Assembly: GCA_030522415.1 (NCBI GenBank)
Contig: CM060105.1
Span: 13,231,206 to 13,295,205, forward strand
DNA from: Channallabes apus
Lineage: Eukaryota; Chordata; Actinopteri; Siluriformes; Clariidae
Length of the DNA stretch: 64,000 nt
Direction of reading: 5' to 3'
Positions 38,401 through 50,700 of the stretch are shown here, piece after piece. A model generated the notes under the pieces. It had not been told where the DNA came from, did no database searches, and saw only the letters and a list, made by a program, of their open reading frames with translations. Every line of letters begins with the position of its first letter. Within the stretch, counting starts at the first letter, position 1. Position numbers and translations under genes: made by a program.

Positions 38401-41400
38401 ATTAATGTCAATGTACATACCATCTGAAAAAAAAAATGCGTTAGAAGCTGAAACGAGTGCATTGCCAGATAACTACTGTAACACTCCAAACACTCCATTA
38501 TATAATTATATAAACACTCGAAAATATAATGTTCTAAAGCTTGCTGGTCGATAATATATATGTTAAAAAGCTAAAATTGCTGATTACTTTGCAGGACAGT
38601 TATTTTCCGTGAAGTACTCACCAATTCGGAAGAAATAGTGGGGTTCGAAGATTCTGGAAGAACGTTTTGCGCATGCGCAGAGGTCCCTCTTGTTCGTCCA
38701 ACCTAAAATAGTTTGTGCGCAGTTAAATGTTTCATGAACACAGTTATACTCGTTGCCTTGATGAAACTTTCGTAGTTGAGTAATGAAATTCATACAATCA
38801 TTGAGAAAACATATTTTTCTTTTTTTGACACCAGCATTATATTAGCCCAACATATATTTCTTTTTTCCAACAACTTTTTTCAGTCTACATTTTTTACAGT
38901 GTATGTTGTTCTAGAAGCTGAATATATTTTTCTGCATTGATGGTGCCTTTCCAGACATGCAAGCTGCCCATGCCACACGCACTCATGCAACCCCATACCA
39001 TCAGAGATGCAGGCTTCTGAACTGAGCGTTGATAACAACTTGGGTTGTCCTTGTCCTCTTTGGTCCGGATGACATGGCGTCCCACATTTCCAACAAGAAC
39101 TTCGAATCGTGACTCGTCTGACCACAGAACAGTCTTCCATTTTGCCACACTCCATTTTAAATGATCCCTGGCCCAATGAAAACGCCTGTGCTTGTGGATC
39201 TTGCTTAGAAATGGCTTCTTCTTTGCACTGTAGAGTTTCAGCTGGCGACGGCGGATGGCACGGTGGATTGTGTTCACTGACGATGGTTTCTGGAAGTATT
39301 CCTGAGCCCATTCTGTGATTTCCTTTACAGTAGCATTCCTGTTTGTGGTGCAGTGTCGTTTAAGGGCCCGGAGATCACGGGCATCCAGTATGGTTTTACG
39401 CCCTTGACCCTTACGCACGTGAGATTGTTCCAGATTCTCTGAATCTTCGGATGATATTATGCACAGTTGATGATGATAACTGCAAAGTCTTTGCAATTTT
39501 TCGCTGGGTATCACCTTTCTGATATTGCTCCACTATCTTTCTGCGCAACATTGTGGGAATTGGTGATCCTCTACCCATCTTGGCTTCTGAGAGACACTGC
39601 CACTCTGAGAAGCTCTTTTTATAGCCAATCATGTTGCCAATTAACCTAATTACTGTTAATTGGTCTTCCAGCTCTTCGTTATGCTCAAATTTACTTTTTC
39701 CAGCCTCTTATTGCTACTTGTCCCAACTTTTTTGGGATTTGTTGACACCGTGAAATTTGGAATCAACATATTTTTCCTTTAAAATGATACATTATCTCAG
39801 ATTAAACTTTTGATCTGTCATCTATGTTCTATTCTGAATAAAATATTGACATTTGCCATCTCCACATCATTGCATTCAGTTTTTATTCACAATTTGTTTA
39901 GTGTCCCAACTTTTTTGGAATCCGGTTTGTACATTTTATGTAACACTTAGAATGGAATAATCAAAAAATCTTCAAATCAAACAAAAACACAGTTTTTTTT
40001 TCTTCCTCCTGTTGCACAATATTTTTGTCATGTTCCGTTTACCATCGTGTTCTCTAAATGTTAATGCACTGATACAGAATTATTCTAATAAATTCTCTCT
40101 CTCTCTCTCTCTCTCTCTCTAAGCAAGCAGAGATTCCGTTAGTATGTGTGTGCGCGAGTGTCAATAGAGAGATTCTATGACACACACACACTAAAGGAAT
40201 CACTGCTGTAACGTAAGTCATTCTACACAATAGCCCCCTCACTCCTCTCGTCTTAGTTCCGCTTCACAAACACACACATACACTGCATTCGCACACAAAC
40301 ACACACTAATGGAAACACTGCTCTGTTGGGATTTATTTTTACTTTTTTTAAAAGTAGAGTATTATTTTTGCTTTATATTTTGTATAAATATTTTTGGCTT
40401 GTGGAACAAATAATTCAATTTACATTTAGGCATTTGGCAGACGCTCTTATCTTAATCTTAATTAATTAAATTAATCTTAAAGATTTGGAGTTTTTTTTCT
40501 CCCTTAATAACGTAAACCTTCATTTAAAAACTGCATTTTGTGTTCAATTATGTTATCTTTGACTAATAGTTAACGGTTTTTGATGAGCAGAAACATTTAA
40601 GTGTGACAAACATGCAAAAGAATAAGAAATCAGGAAGGGGGCAAATAGTTTTTCGCATCACTGTATATATATATACTGTGTATGTGTGTGTATGTAAAAT
40701 CTAAGTGAATCTGAGTGTGTGTATGATTTGAGTGTTTTGATATACAAGCACACTTCCAGAAACAAATTATGCTCGCAATCCAAGGTTTGACTATTTCTGG
40801 TTACTCCACCACCAGTACAAACACACTGTGCTTCTGAATGGTGTTAGACACGAGTGTGACTTACATCAAGCACAGCACACACGTGTTGATTTTAATCTGC
40901 ATTTTAGATTGTGATCAAGATCAACTCTGGATCTGCTGTGAATTCTGGGTAGTGTGATCATGTTAAAGTTATCTGCACAGGATGAGATGAGGATGTTGGC
41001 CTGGTGTTAGCATAATGTCTTCTTCTGATTGGCTTAATTTTCCATTTGTAATTAGGAATGCTTTGAAGCAGTTAGGTTTTTTTCTCTGTAACATTGTGCT
41101 CTCTGTGCTACTAAAACTGGTGCTCCTATCTAGTGTGTATGACGAGGCAGAGCTCATCAAAATATTAAATGGAAGTGTTGCGACACATATGAGCTGCAAG
41201 TTCATCTCTCCTAGTGTTTTGATTCACAATATTACTGAGAACTAAATTCTGTCTCATATTCACTTTATAATGTTGTACAGTAAACTACAGATAAAGAGAT
41301 CAGACTCACCAGAACCCAGCTGTGTCTCCATGAAGAGTGACGGGTTTATAGATCCTCCTCCAAACTTTAAACGTGGAGTCTCCTCATCTGTACACAGGTA

Positions 41401-44400
41401 ACATCCCATAATTCTCAGAGTTAAAGTACAAACACATTATCTGTTCATTCTGTATGATGTAGTAATATTCTGTTACATCTCTAATGACTCTGCAGAAATA
41501 AATAGTAAACCTCAAATTAAAATGGGCAGATTTTTTTTTCCAGTTCTACAAATGTTAATCCACTCATACAAAATTATTAATTGAAATTAGGACTAAAGTC
41601 TAGGTTTACAGCAACCGTGTACAGGATAAGCAGTATAGAGAATGAACGAAACATTAGGACTAAAAGTTAGTATTCTAGTATTCAAGTGGTTGAAGTTATT
41701 GTGTCTAAAAATGTTTGTTTGTTCCCAGTGATCCACAGAAGACAGGAGACGGATTCAAAAAGATCATTATTACAGATAGAAGGTAAGATCAACACTAACT
41801 ACATCACACACTGGTGTTAAAAACCTCTCTGCTGTTATTTCATACAGAGTGATTAGATAATAACAAACATACAGGAGATATACAGAGTGACAAAATCATA
41901 AAGAACTGTCTGTGGTAACCACTCAGACCACTGTGATCTTTAATAATTAACCCCCATGTCTCACTAATGGCGCTTTTCCACTGCATAGTACGGCTCGACA
42001 CGGTTCAGTTCAGCTCACTTTTGGGGGGTTTTCCACTGGGAACAGTACCTGGTACCTGGTCCTTTTTTTAGTACCACCTCAGCCGAGGTTCCAAGCGCGC
42101 TGAACCGTTACCAAAACGTGACGTGTAAACTCCGCTGGTCACTGATTGGCCGGAGAAAATCGTCATTACTGCATCACTGAACTTGCGACACGAGACACAA
42201 CAGAACCGCTATATTTAGAACAGCCAGAGAAGGATCGCACGCACCTTTTTGTATTAACCAAAAATTGTCTTTGGCTTCCACCAGCCTCTTTTGAAACAAA
42301 CTCCTTCGTCTCGCTGTTAAAAACATCCACATGCCGAGAATGAAGAACACCATGCCGTCGATATGCTCCATTGTTGTGTGTTTGTTTGTGGCGCGTTTAC
42401 GATGATGTCACGGCAGTAGAGGCGCCGCAACTAAAACGACACGTGAATAATCCCACCCACTCTAAAGCGTTACTAAACTGCAGTGGAAGCGCAAACTGAG
42501 CCGAACCGAAGTGAGCTGTACTGAACCGTGCTGTGCCGTACTATGCAGTGGAAAAGAGGCATATGTCTTCCTACTTCACCCTGTCACAGACACGACCAAG
42601 AATCTGCTGCTGTAAATGAATTCCAGAAGAAGTTCAGATTAAATCTGATGAAGAAGTTTGAGTGTGTAAATGGAGTGATAATAAATCAGGAAAAGCGAAC
42701 ACTCCTGAATGAGATCTACACAGAGCTCTACATCACAGAGGGAGACAGTGGACACGTCAATAAAGAACATGAGGTGAGACAGATCGAGGCAGCGTCCAGG
42801 AGAACAACATCAGAGGAAACACCAATCAAATGCAGTGACATCTTTAAGCCCTTATCTGATCAAGACAAACCCATCAGAACTGTGCTGACAAAGTCCTTAT
42901 CTAAAAACCCCAAACCCATCAGAACTGTGCTGACAAAGGGAGTCGCTGGCATCGGAAAAACCGTCTCTGTGCAGAAGTTCATTCTGGACTGGGCTGAAGG
43001 GAAAACAAATCAGGACGTCCCCCTCATATTTCCACTTCCTTTCAGAGAGCTGAATCTGATGAAGGAGCAGAAACTAAGTCTGATGGAGCTCCTTCATGTC
43101 TGTTTTAAGGAAACAAAAGAAACAGAAATGTCCAGTTTGGAAAAGGTTCTGTTCATTTTTGATGGATTGGACGAGTGTCGTTTCTCTCTGGATTTCCAGA
43201 ACACAGTGAGAGTGTGTGATGTAACTGAATCAGCATCAGTGCCTGTGCTGCTGATAAACTTGATCAAAGGGAATCTGCTTCCCTCTGCTCTCATCTGGAT
43301 CACCTCCCGACCTGCAGCAGCTGATCAAATCCCCTCTGAGTGTGTCCATCGAGTCACAGAGGTACGAGGGTTCAATGACCCACAGAAGGAGGAGTACTTC
43401 AGGAAGAGGATCAGTGACCAGAACCTGGCCAATGACATCATCACACACCTGAAGTCATTAAGAAGCCTCTACATCATGTGTCACATCCCAGTCTTCTGCT
43501 GGATCTCAGCCGCTGTTCTAGAGAGAATGTTGGGTGAAGCAGAGAGAGGAGAGATCCCCAAGACTCTGACTCAAATGTACACACACTTCCTCATCATTCA
43601 GATAAACATCATAAGAGAAAAGTACTCAAAGAAGCAGGAGAGTGATGAAGAAATGCTTCTCAAACTGGGACGACTGGCTTTTCAGCAGCTGGAGAAACAC
43701 AACCTGATCTTCTATGATGAAGACCTGAGAGAGTGTGGCATTGATGTGAGAGAAGCAGCAGTGTACTCAGGTGTGTGTACGCAGATCTTCAGAGAGGAGT
43801 TTGGGCTTCACCAGAGTAAAGTGTACTGCTTTGTTCATCTGAGTATTCAGGAACATCTCGCAGCTCTGTATGTGCACCTGATGTTCATGAGGGAAAAGAG
43901 AAATGTTCTTGACCAGAGTCAGTCCTTTAATACAATCTCAGATGTCCACATTAGTGCTGTAGATCAGGCCTTATACAGTAAGACTGGACATCTGGATCTT
44001 TTCCTCCGCTTTCTTCTGGGTCTCTCACTGGAGTCCAATCAGAAACTCTTACATGACTTAGTAACACAGACAGGAAGTAACTCACAGAGCAAAGAGGAAA
44101 CAGTTCAGTACATTAAGAAGAAGATCAGTGGAGATCTTCCTACAGAGAAATCCATCAATCTGTTCCACTGTCTGAATGAACTGGGTGATGATTCTCTAGT
44201 GGAGGAAATCCAACACTACCTGAAATCTGGAAAACAAAGTGAACTCTCTCCTTCACAGTGGTCTGCTCTGGTGTTTGTGTTACTGACATCAGCAGAGGAT
44301 CTGGAGGAATTTGACCTGAATAAATATATCAGTCCAGAGAAGATAACAGAAACTGTTCTTGTGAGGGTGATGCCTGTGATTGCAGCATCCAGAAAAGCAA

Positions 44401-47400
44401 CGTAAGTAAATCTGTATAAATCTGTTCTACTGTAGAAAGAGAGAAACTGAAAACACTTTGATTTACTTTAAGATGTTTTGAGCTTCAGGTGATACAGAGT
44501 GGTGTTAATGTGAATAAATAAATAGTTACATAAGAGAATAACGATCATGTGAACAAATGAATAAGACTGAAGGGCAGATAGTAAATGTGTGGAAGACAGT
44601 TTCTGTCAGTTGAGGTGAAAAACACTTTTTAACTCTTACATTAATGTCTTGTTGCCTGAAATAATGAGAAACATTATTGATATTCTGATTTCTTTTGACA
44701 GTAAAGTTGGTTTTATTCTGGATATTTAACACATGTTCACACTCTAGAGTTCAGAGGAGAGTCTGTAAAAATCCTGTAAAACAAAACTGTTTATTTACAT
44801 AAACCTTATTAATTTCACACCCACGTCTACAGTATTTAACATTTTCATTGTAACTTTCTTTTATTTGTTTTCACATTAAATGTGTGTTAGACTAGAAGTG
44901 CAGTTATACACACACTGAGCCGATTTCATTGTTATTAGTAAAATATTCCTGCTATTATATCTATATAGAAGGATTGTAATTCATGTGAGGGGTTGCCAGT
45001 GTGTTGCCTCTTATCGGTGCACTGCTGTTGACAAGCTCCATCAACCTGTGTGTGATTCTGGGACTTTTAATTTGCTTAAAGGGGCCTAGTTAGGGACAAT
45101 TCACTTTTGGATCATTTTGGTCAGTCTAACGACTCACTCTTGTGTGTGTACATGCAAAAACTACGTTTTTTCTCTCTCTTGTACTGCGGAATTGTGGGTA
45201 ATCGTCTCCCCTGCTGGGTCTTAGTGCGCGTCTCTCACTGCTATAATCAACATCCGTGCACGTGTGTACTGTTTACTATAACACTCTGACCGTGTGTGTG
45301 TGTAAAACATTTTTTTTTGTTATTGTATGTGTGTGTGTAAAGCAAAAGAATGTCTCATTACAAAGGTTAAAGATCCATTTTCTCTCTCTGACTGTGTATC
45401 AGCCTGTAACACCCCTCCTCTTCTCACCTTCACACACACACACACACACGCGCGCACATACAATCTGTCTCTAATGGAAACACTGCTCTGTCGCGATTCT
45501 TTTCAAAAGTGCAGGTTGATTTTTTTTTTTTTTTTTTTACTTTACAGCAGTGAATCCGTTAGTGTGTCGTTTCCACTGTGTGTCTGTATATATATATATA
45601 TACAGTGGTGTGAAAAACTATTTGCCCCCCCTCCTGATTTCTTATTCTTTTGCATGTTTGTCACACAAAATGTTTCTGATCATCAAACACATTTAACTAT
45701 TAGTCAAAGATAACACAAGTAAACACAAAATGCAGTTTTTAAATGAGGGGTTTTATTATTTAGGGAGAAAAAAAATCCAAACCTACATGGCCCTGTGTGA
45801 AAAAGTAATTGCCCCCTGAACCTAATAACTGGTTGGGCCACCCTTAGCAGCAATAACTGCAATCAAGCGTTTGCGATAACTTGCAACGAGTCTTTTACAG
45901 CGCTCTGGAGGAATTTTGGCCCACTCATCTTTGCAGAATTGTTGTAATTCAGCTTTATTTGAGGGTTTTCTAGCATGAACCGCCTTTTTAAGGTCATGCC
46001 ACAACATCTCAATAGGATTCAGGTCAGGACTTTGACTAGGCCACTCCAAAGTCTTCATTTGTTTTTCTTCAGCCATTCAGAGGTGGATTTGCTGGTGTGT
46101 TTTGGGTCATTGTCCTGCTGCAGCACCCAAGATCGCTTCAGCTTGAGTTGACGAACAGATGGCCGGACATTCTCCTTCAGGATTTTTTGGTAGACAGTAG
46201 AATTCATGGTTCCATCTATCACAGCAAGCCTTCCAGGTCCTGAAGCAGCAAAACAACCCCAGACCATCACACTACCACCACCATATTTTACTGTTGGTAT
46301 GATGTTCTTTTTCTGAAATGCTGTGTTACTTTTACGCCAGATGTAACGGGACATGCACCTTCCAAAATGTTCAACTTTTGTCTCGTCGGTCCACAAGGTA
46401 TTTTCCCAAAAGTCTTGGCAATCATTGAGATGTTTTTTTTAGCAAAATTGAGACGAGCCTTAATGTTCTTTTTGCTTAAAAGTGGTTTGCGCCTTGGAAA
46501 TATGCCATGCAGGCCGTTTTTGCCCAGTCTCTTTCTTATGGTGGAGTCGTGAACACTGACCTTAATTGAGGCAAATGAGGCCTGCAGTTCTTTAGATGTT
46601 GTCCTGGGGTCTTTTGTGGCCTCTCGGATGAGTTTTGTCTGCGCTCTTGGGGTAATTTTGGTCGGCCGGCCACTCCTGGGAAGGTTCACCACTGTTCCAT
46701 GTTTTTGCCGTTTGTGGATAATGGCTCTCACTGTGGTTCGCTGGAGTCCCAAAGCTTTAGAAATGGCTTTATAACCTTTACCAGACTGATAGATCTCAAT
46801 TACTTTTGTTCTCATTTGTTACTGAATTTCTTTGGATCTTGGCATGATATCTAGCTTTTGAGGTGCTTTTGGTCTACTTCTCTGTGTCAGGTAGCTCCTA
46901 TTGAAGTGATTTCTTGATTGAAACAGGTGTGGCAGTAATCAGGCCTGGGGGTGACTACAGAAATTGAACTCAGGTGTGATAAACCACAGTTAAGTTATTT
47001 TTTAACAAGGGGGGCAATCACTTTTTCACACAGGGCCATGTAGATTTGGAGTTTTTTTCTCCCTTAATAACGTAAACCTTCATTTAAAAACTGCATTTTG
47101 TGTTCAATTATGTTATCTTTGACTAATAGTTAACGGTTTTTGATGAGCAGAAACATTTAAGTGTGACAAACATGCAAAAGAATAAGAAATCAGGAAGGGG
47201 GCAAATAGTTTTTCACACCACTGTATATATATATATCTTAATTCTATTTGTTAGCCTTTAAGCATTGTTATGAATAGTGCTACATGCTTAAAATCAATGC
47301 AAATCTTTTAATCTCTGTAAATCTAAATCATCCCCGTCACTCAAATTTAAAATTAATTATTTTCATAATCTGAGGTTCCACTGTTATAACTTTTGTTCTA

Positions 47401-47441
47401 TTTCATGCTGTAGTTGTTTGATGTAATTATTTGTCTCTCAA

Positions 47442-47479
<38 letters not shown>

Positions 47480-47699
47480 TTAGCCTGTTAGCTAATGCTA
47501 GGTACTGTATCTACATAAAGCTCCTTCACCACTGGGCTGGTTATTATTTCAGTATCTCACTAATTACAGAACAAATCTAATGTCTCATCTGTTCAGATAA
47601 ATCTAACTCTGAATAAAACTTTTAGTTTTTCCATCAGACTCACAACTTCCCAATCTGTCTGAATCTTATGCTCCATGTTTATACAGTGTGTGTGTTTGT

Positions 47700-47771
<72 letters not shown>

Positions 47772-50700
47772 TGAAGCTGAAACTCCCACCAAGTGGATTC
47801 TGAGCCGCTCTGACTGTGAATTACTATTACAGCATTTATCTGTTGTGTCTAACTGCTGTTTGTGCTTTTGGTGTTTATAAAAATGAGACGGTGCAGTGAA
47901 AGCTTTGAGGATCTGTTTGATCTTTTGTACTAGTGTTAGTTCATTATGTCTTATTTTATTTCCTTCAGTATCAGGTCTGATACAATTAAAGGGAGAAGTT
48001 CTGCTGCAGCTCTGGTCTCAGTGCTCAACTCAGAAACCTCCAATCTGAGAGAACTGCATCTGACTGTGAAGACACTCGACCTGTCTAAGAATAAACTAAC
48101 AGACTCAGGAGTGAAGCGTCTCTCTGCTGGACTGGAGGATCCTCACTGTAAAGTGGAGACACTGAGGTAAGATCATCTCTCTGAGTCGCAATAAAAGCAG
48201 CAATTAATAGGTTATACAGTGATTTAGTAACTGACATTTTTCTCCACAAATATTCATTCATTCATTCATTTTCTATACCGCTTAATCCTGTGTTCGGGGT
48301 CGCGGGGGACCTGGAGCCTATCCCAGGAGACTTCGGGCACTAGGCGGGGTACACCCTGGACAGGGTGCCAATCCATCGCAGGGCACAAACACATACACAC
48401 ACTCACACACCCAATCACACACTACGGGCAATTTAGGAACGCCAATTAGCCTAACCTGCATATCTTTGGACTGTGGGAGGAAACCGGAGTACCCGGAGGT
48501 AACCCACCAAGCACGGGGAGAACATGCAAACTCCATGCACACAGAGACGGGAATCGAGCCTGGCCGGGGAATCGAACCCAGACCCTGGAGGTGCAAGGCG
48601 ACAGTGCTAACCACTACACCACCACGTCCTCCACAAATATATTACTCACTATTAATAATAATAATTATAATAATAATAATTAAACAGATGTACAGTTTGA
48701 TCCATTTTACAGATACATCATCTTTAAAGTAAATAATAAACCAGGATGTAATGTCATGTGTGTGTCATTGTGTGATATGAAAAATGAAATCATTATTTAA
48801 AAACTGCATTTTCTATTTAATTTGGATATTTTTGTTTAATATTAAATTGTGATTTTCTGAATCATCTAAGTGTGACAAATATACAAAAAAACATAAAAAG
48901 AAGGGGCAAATAATTAAAAGCACTGTGAATATTAATTCAGGATGTAAATGTGTTGATGAAGTGTGTCATTGTGTCTCTGCAGGTTGTATAAGTGTGTTGT
49001 CTCAGATGAAGGCTGTGCTGCTCTGACTTCAGCTCTGAGATCAAACCCCTCACACCTGAGAGAACTGGATCTGTCCCGTAATAATCTAGGAGACGCAGGA
49101 GTGAAGTGTGTCTCTCCTGTACTGGAGAATCCTGACTGTAAACTGAAGACACTGAGGTAAGATCATCTCTCTGAGAGTCACATGACCTGCTCCTCAGTAA
49201 GACACATTCTCTAATAGTGAGACTGAAGCAGAGGTTTTAGGTTCATCATCAATGTCCTGAGGAGGAAGATTGTTTCTTTTCACTGCACACTGATGATTTG
49301 TCACAGAGTCTTTGGGTCAGATGTACGTATGTGAGAAGCTGCAGCACAAAACCTGACTTGATGCGACTGCAATGTGTCTGAAATGACTGTGAAATTTACA
49401 ACAAGATGGCGCCGGTGAGGTCGGCTGCCGTCACGACTGCTCCGACCACCTTTTCCTTGTTTTTGTTTTTTAAGTTAGTTTTCTTTGTTTTAAAATCAGC
49501 AAAATCATCACCATTGAGTACATTAGGTATGATAGAGACACTCTTGTTTCTATTGGTATACAATGTACTCACAATTCGACGTTTTTAACTCCGGATCCGA
49601 GCTGGCCGAGTGAGATCCTGAGGGAGAACAATGGACGCGATGCGAAGCGGAGGCCTCGAGGCAGACGAGCTGGTGTGAGGAACCGGCTGAGAACCCGTGC
49701 ACACCGCACACCTCTGCCTAGTATCCTGCTCGCCAACGTCCAGTCACTGGAGAACAAACTAGATGACCTCAGGGCGAGGATAAAGTTCCAGAGAGACATT
49801 CGGGACTGCAATCTCCTCTGCTTCACCGAGACATGGCTGAACCCAGTGGTGTCAGACCACGCCATACAACCAGCCGAGTTCTTCTCGGTTCACCGCATGG
49901 ACAGGACGCGGGACTCGGGGAAGTCAAGGGGAGGCGGCGTGTGCTTAATGGTGAACAACAGCTGGTGCAACAGCGCGAGCGTTGTTCCTCTTACACGCTC
50001 CTGCACACCAAACCTGGAACTACTGTCCATCATGTGTCGTCCATTTTATCTTCCACGGGAGTTCACATCGGTCATAATCAGCGCCGTTTACATACCTCCA
50101 CAAGCAGACACTGAAACTGCCTTATGCGAGCTGCATGAGGCGCTCACACAGCACCAGACACAACACCCCGGGACGCTGCGCTCATTGTGGCGGGGGATTT
50201 TAATAGTGCCAACCTCAAACGCGCAGCGCCAAACTTTTATCAGCACATCACCTGCCCCACCAGGGGCGAAAGGACACTGGACCACTGTTATACCACGGTC
50301 AAAGACGGTTACAAGGCACAATCTCGTCCAGCGTTTGGTAAATCCGACCACGCCGCCATCTTCCTCATGCCAAAATATAAACAAAGGCTGAAACAGGAAG
50401 TGCCGGCTCAGAGGGAGGTCGCGCGCTGGACAGACCAATCGGTGGCCGCGTTACAGGACGCACTCGATGACGCAGACTGGGGCATGTTCAGAAACAGCTC
50501 CGATGATGACGTCAGCGTGTTTACGGAAGCGGTTGTGGGATTTATTGAGAAGCTAGTGGATGATACAGTAGAGAAAAAGACTATCAGAACGTTTCCCAAC
50601 CAGAAGCCGTGGGTGGATAAAACCATCCGCGACGCTCTGAGATCTCGCACAGCTGCCTACAACACGGGACTTGTGTCGGGGGACATGGAACCGTACAAGG

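Larger units (their letters stand above)
29757..38901 (-). mobile_element. 9145-bp CACTA-like (EnSpm-type) transposon with two genes
   Basis: The termini are CACTGTAAAAAAT at 29757 and the exact inverse ending at 38901. TA is duplicated at 29755-29756 and 38902-38903, and the target is the Tc1 transposase codon pair His-Met. The left subterminal region repeats AATTTAGTTGG-like motifs in both orientations. Two genes are on the minus strand: zinc-finger ORF1 (38026-35375) and PB1-like ORF2 (35334-30586). Subtracting nested Tc1 and Harbinger insertions leaves about 6.7 kb. The CMC/EnSpm assignment rests on termini, TA duplication and the transposase-like ORF1; it is an inference. Confidence 0.75.
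29534..39597 (-). pseudogene. Tc1-like transposase A (DD34E), split and frameshifted
   Basis: The N-terminal half (39597-38904) begins [19 protein letters not shown], with a helix-turn-helix ([14 protein letters not shown]...), a GRKT minor-groove-type motif and the first catalytic Asp in [10 protein letters not shown]. It breaks at YIQLLEQH. The C-terminal half resumes at 29812 with [20 protein letters not shown] and [11 protein letters not shown], carrying the second Asp and the Glu. Removing the insert with one TA rejoins the two halves in frame. There is one extra base near 39425 (after TISRA), and the C-terminus is truncated by frame loss. It is inactive. Confidence 0.85.
29184..39929 (-). 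mobile_element. Tc1-like transposon A, split by a 9.1-kb insertion
   Basis: Both ends carry long inverted repeats starting CAAACCGGATTCCAAAAAAG and reaching a CCCAAAAAAGTTGGGACAAG block about 200 bp inside. TA flanks both sides (29182-29183, 39930-39931). Without the insert the element is about 1.6 kb. It sits in the NLR intron between the two 117-bp exons. Its transposase reads leftwards from 39597. Confidence 0.9.

Noticed and set aside
42528..42589. Upstream extension of the NACHT frame
   Set aside because: It lies mostly inside the MITE and a splice acceptor at 42588-42589 fits the phase of the preceding exon exactly.
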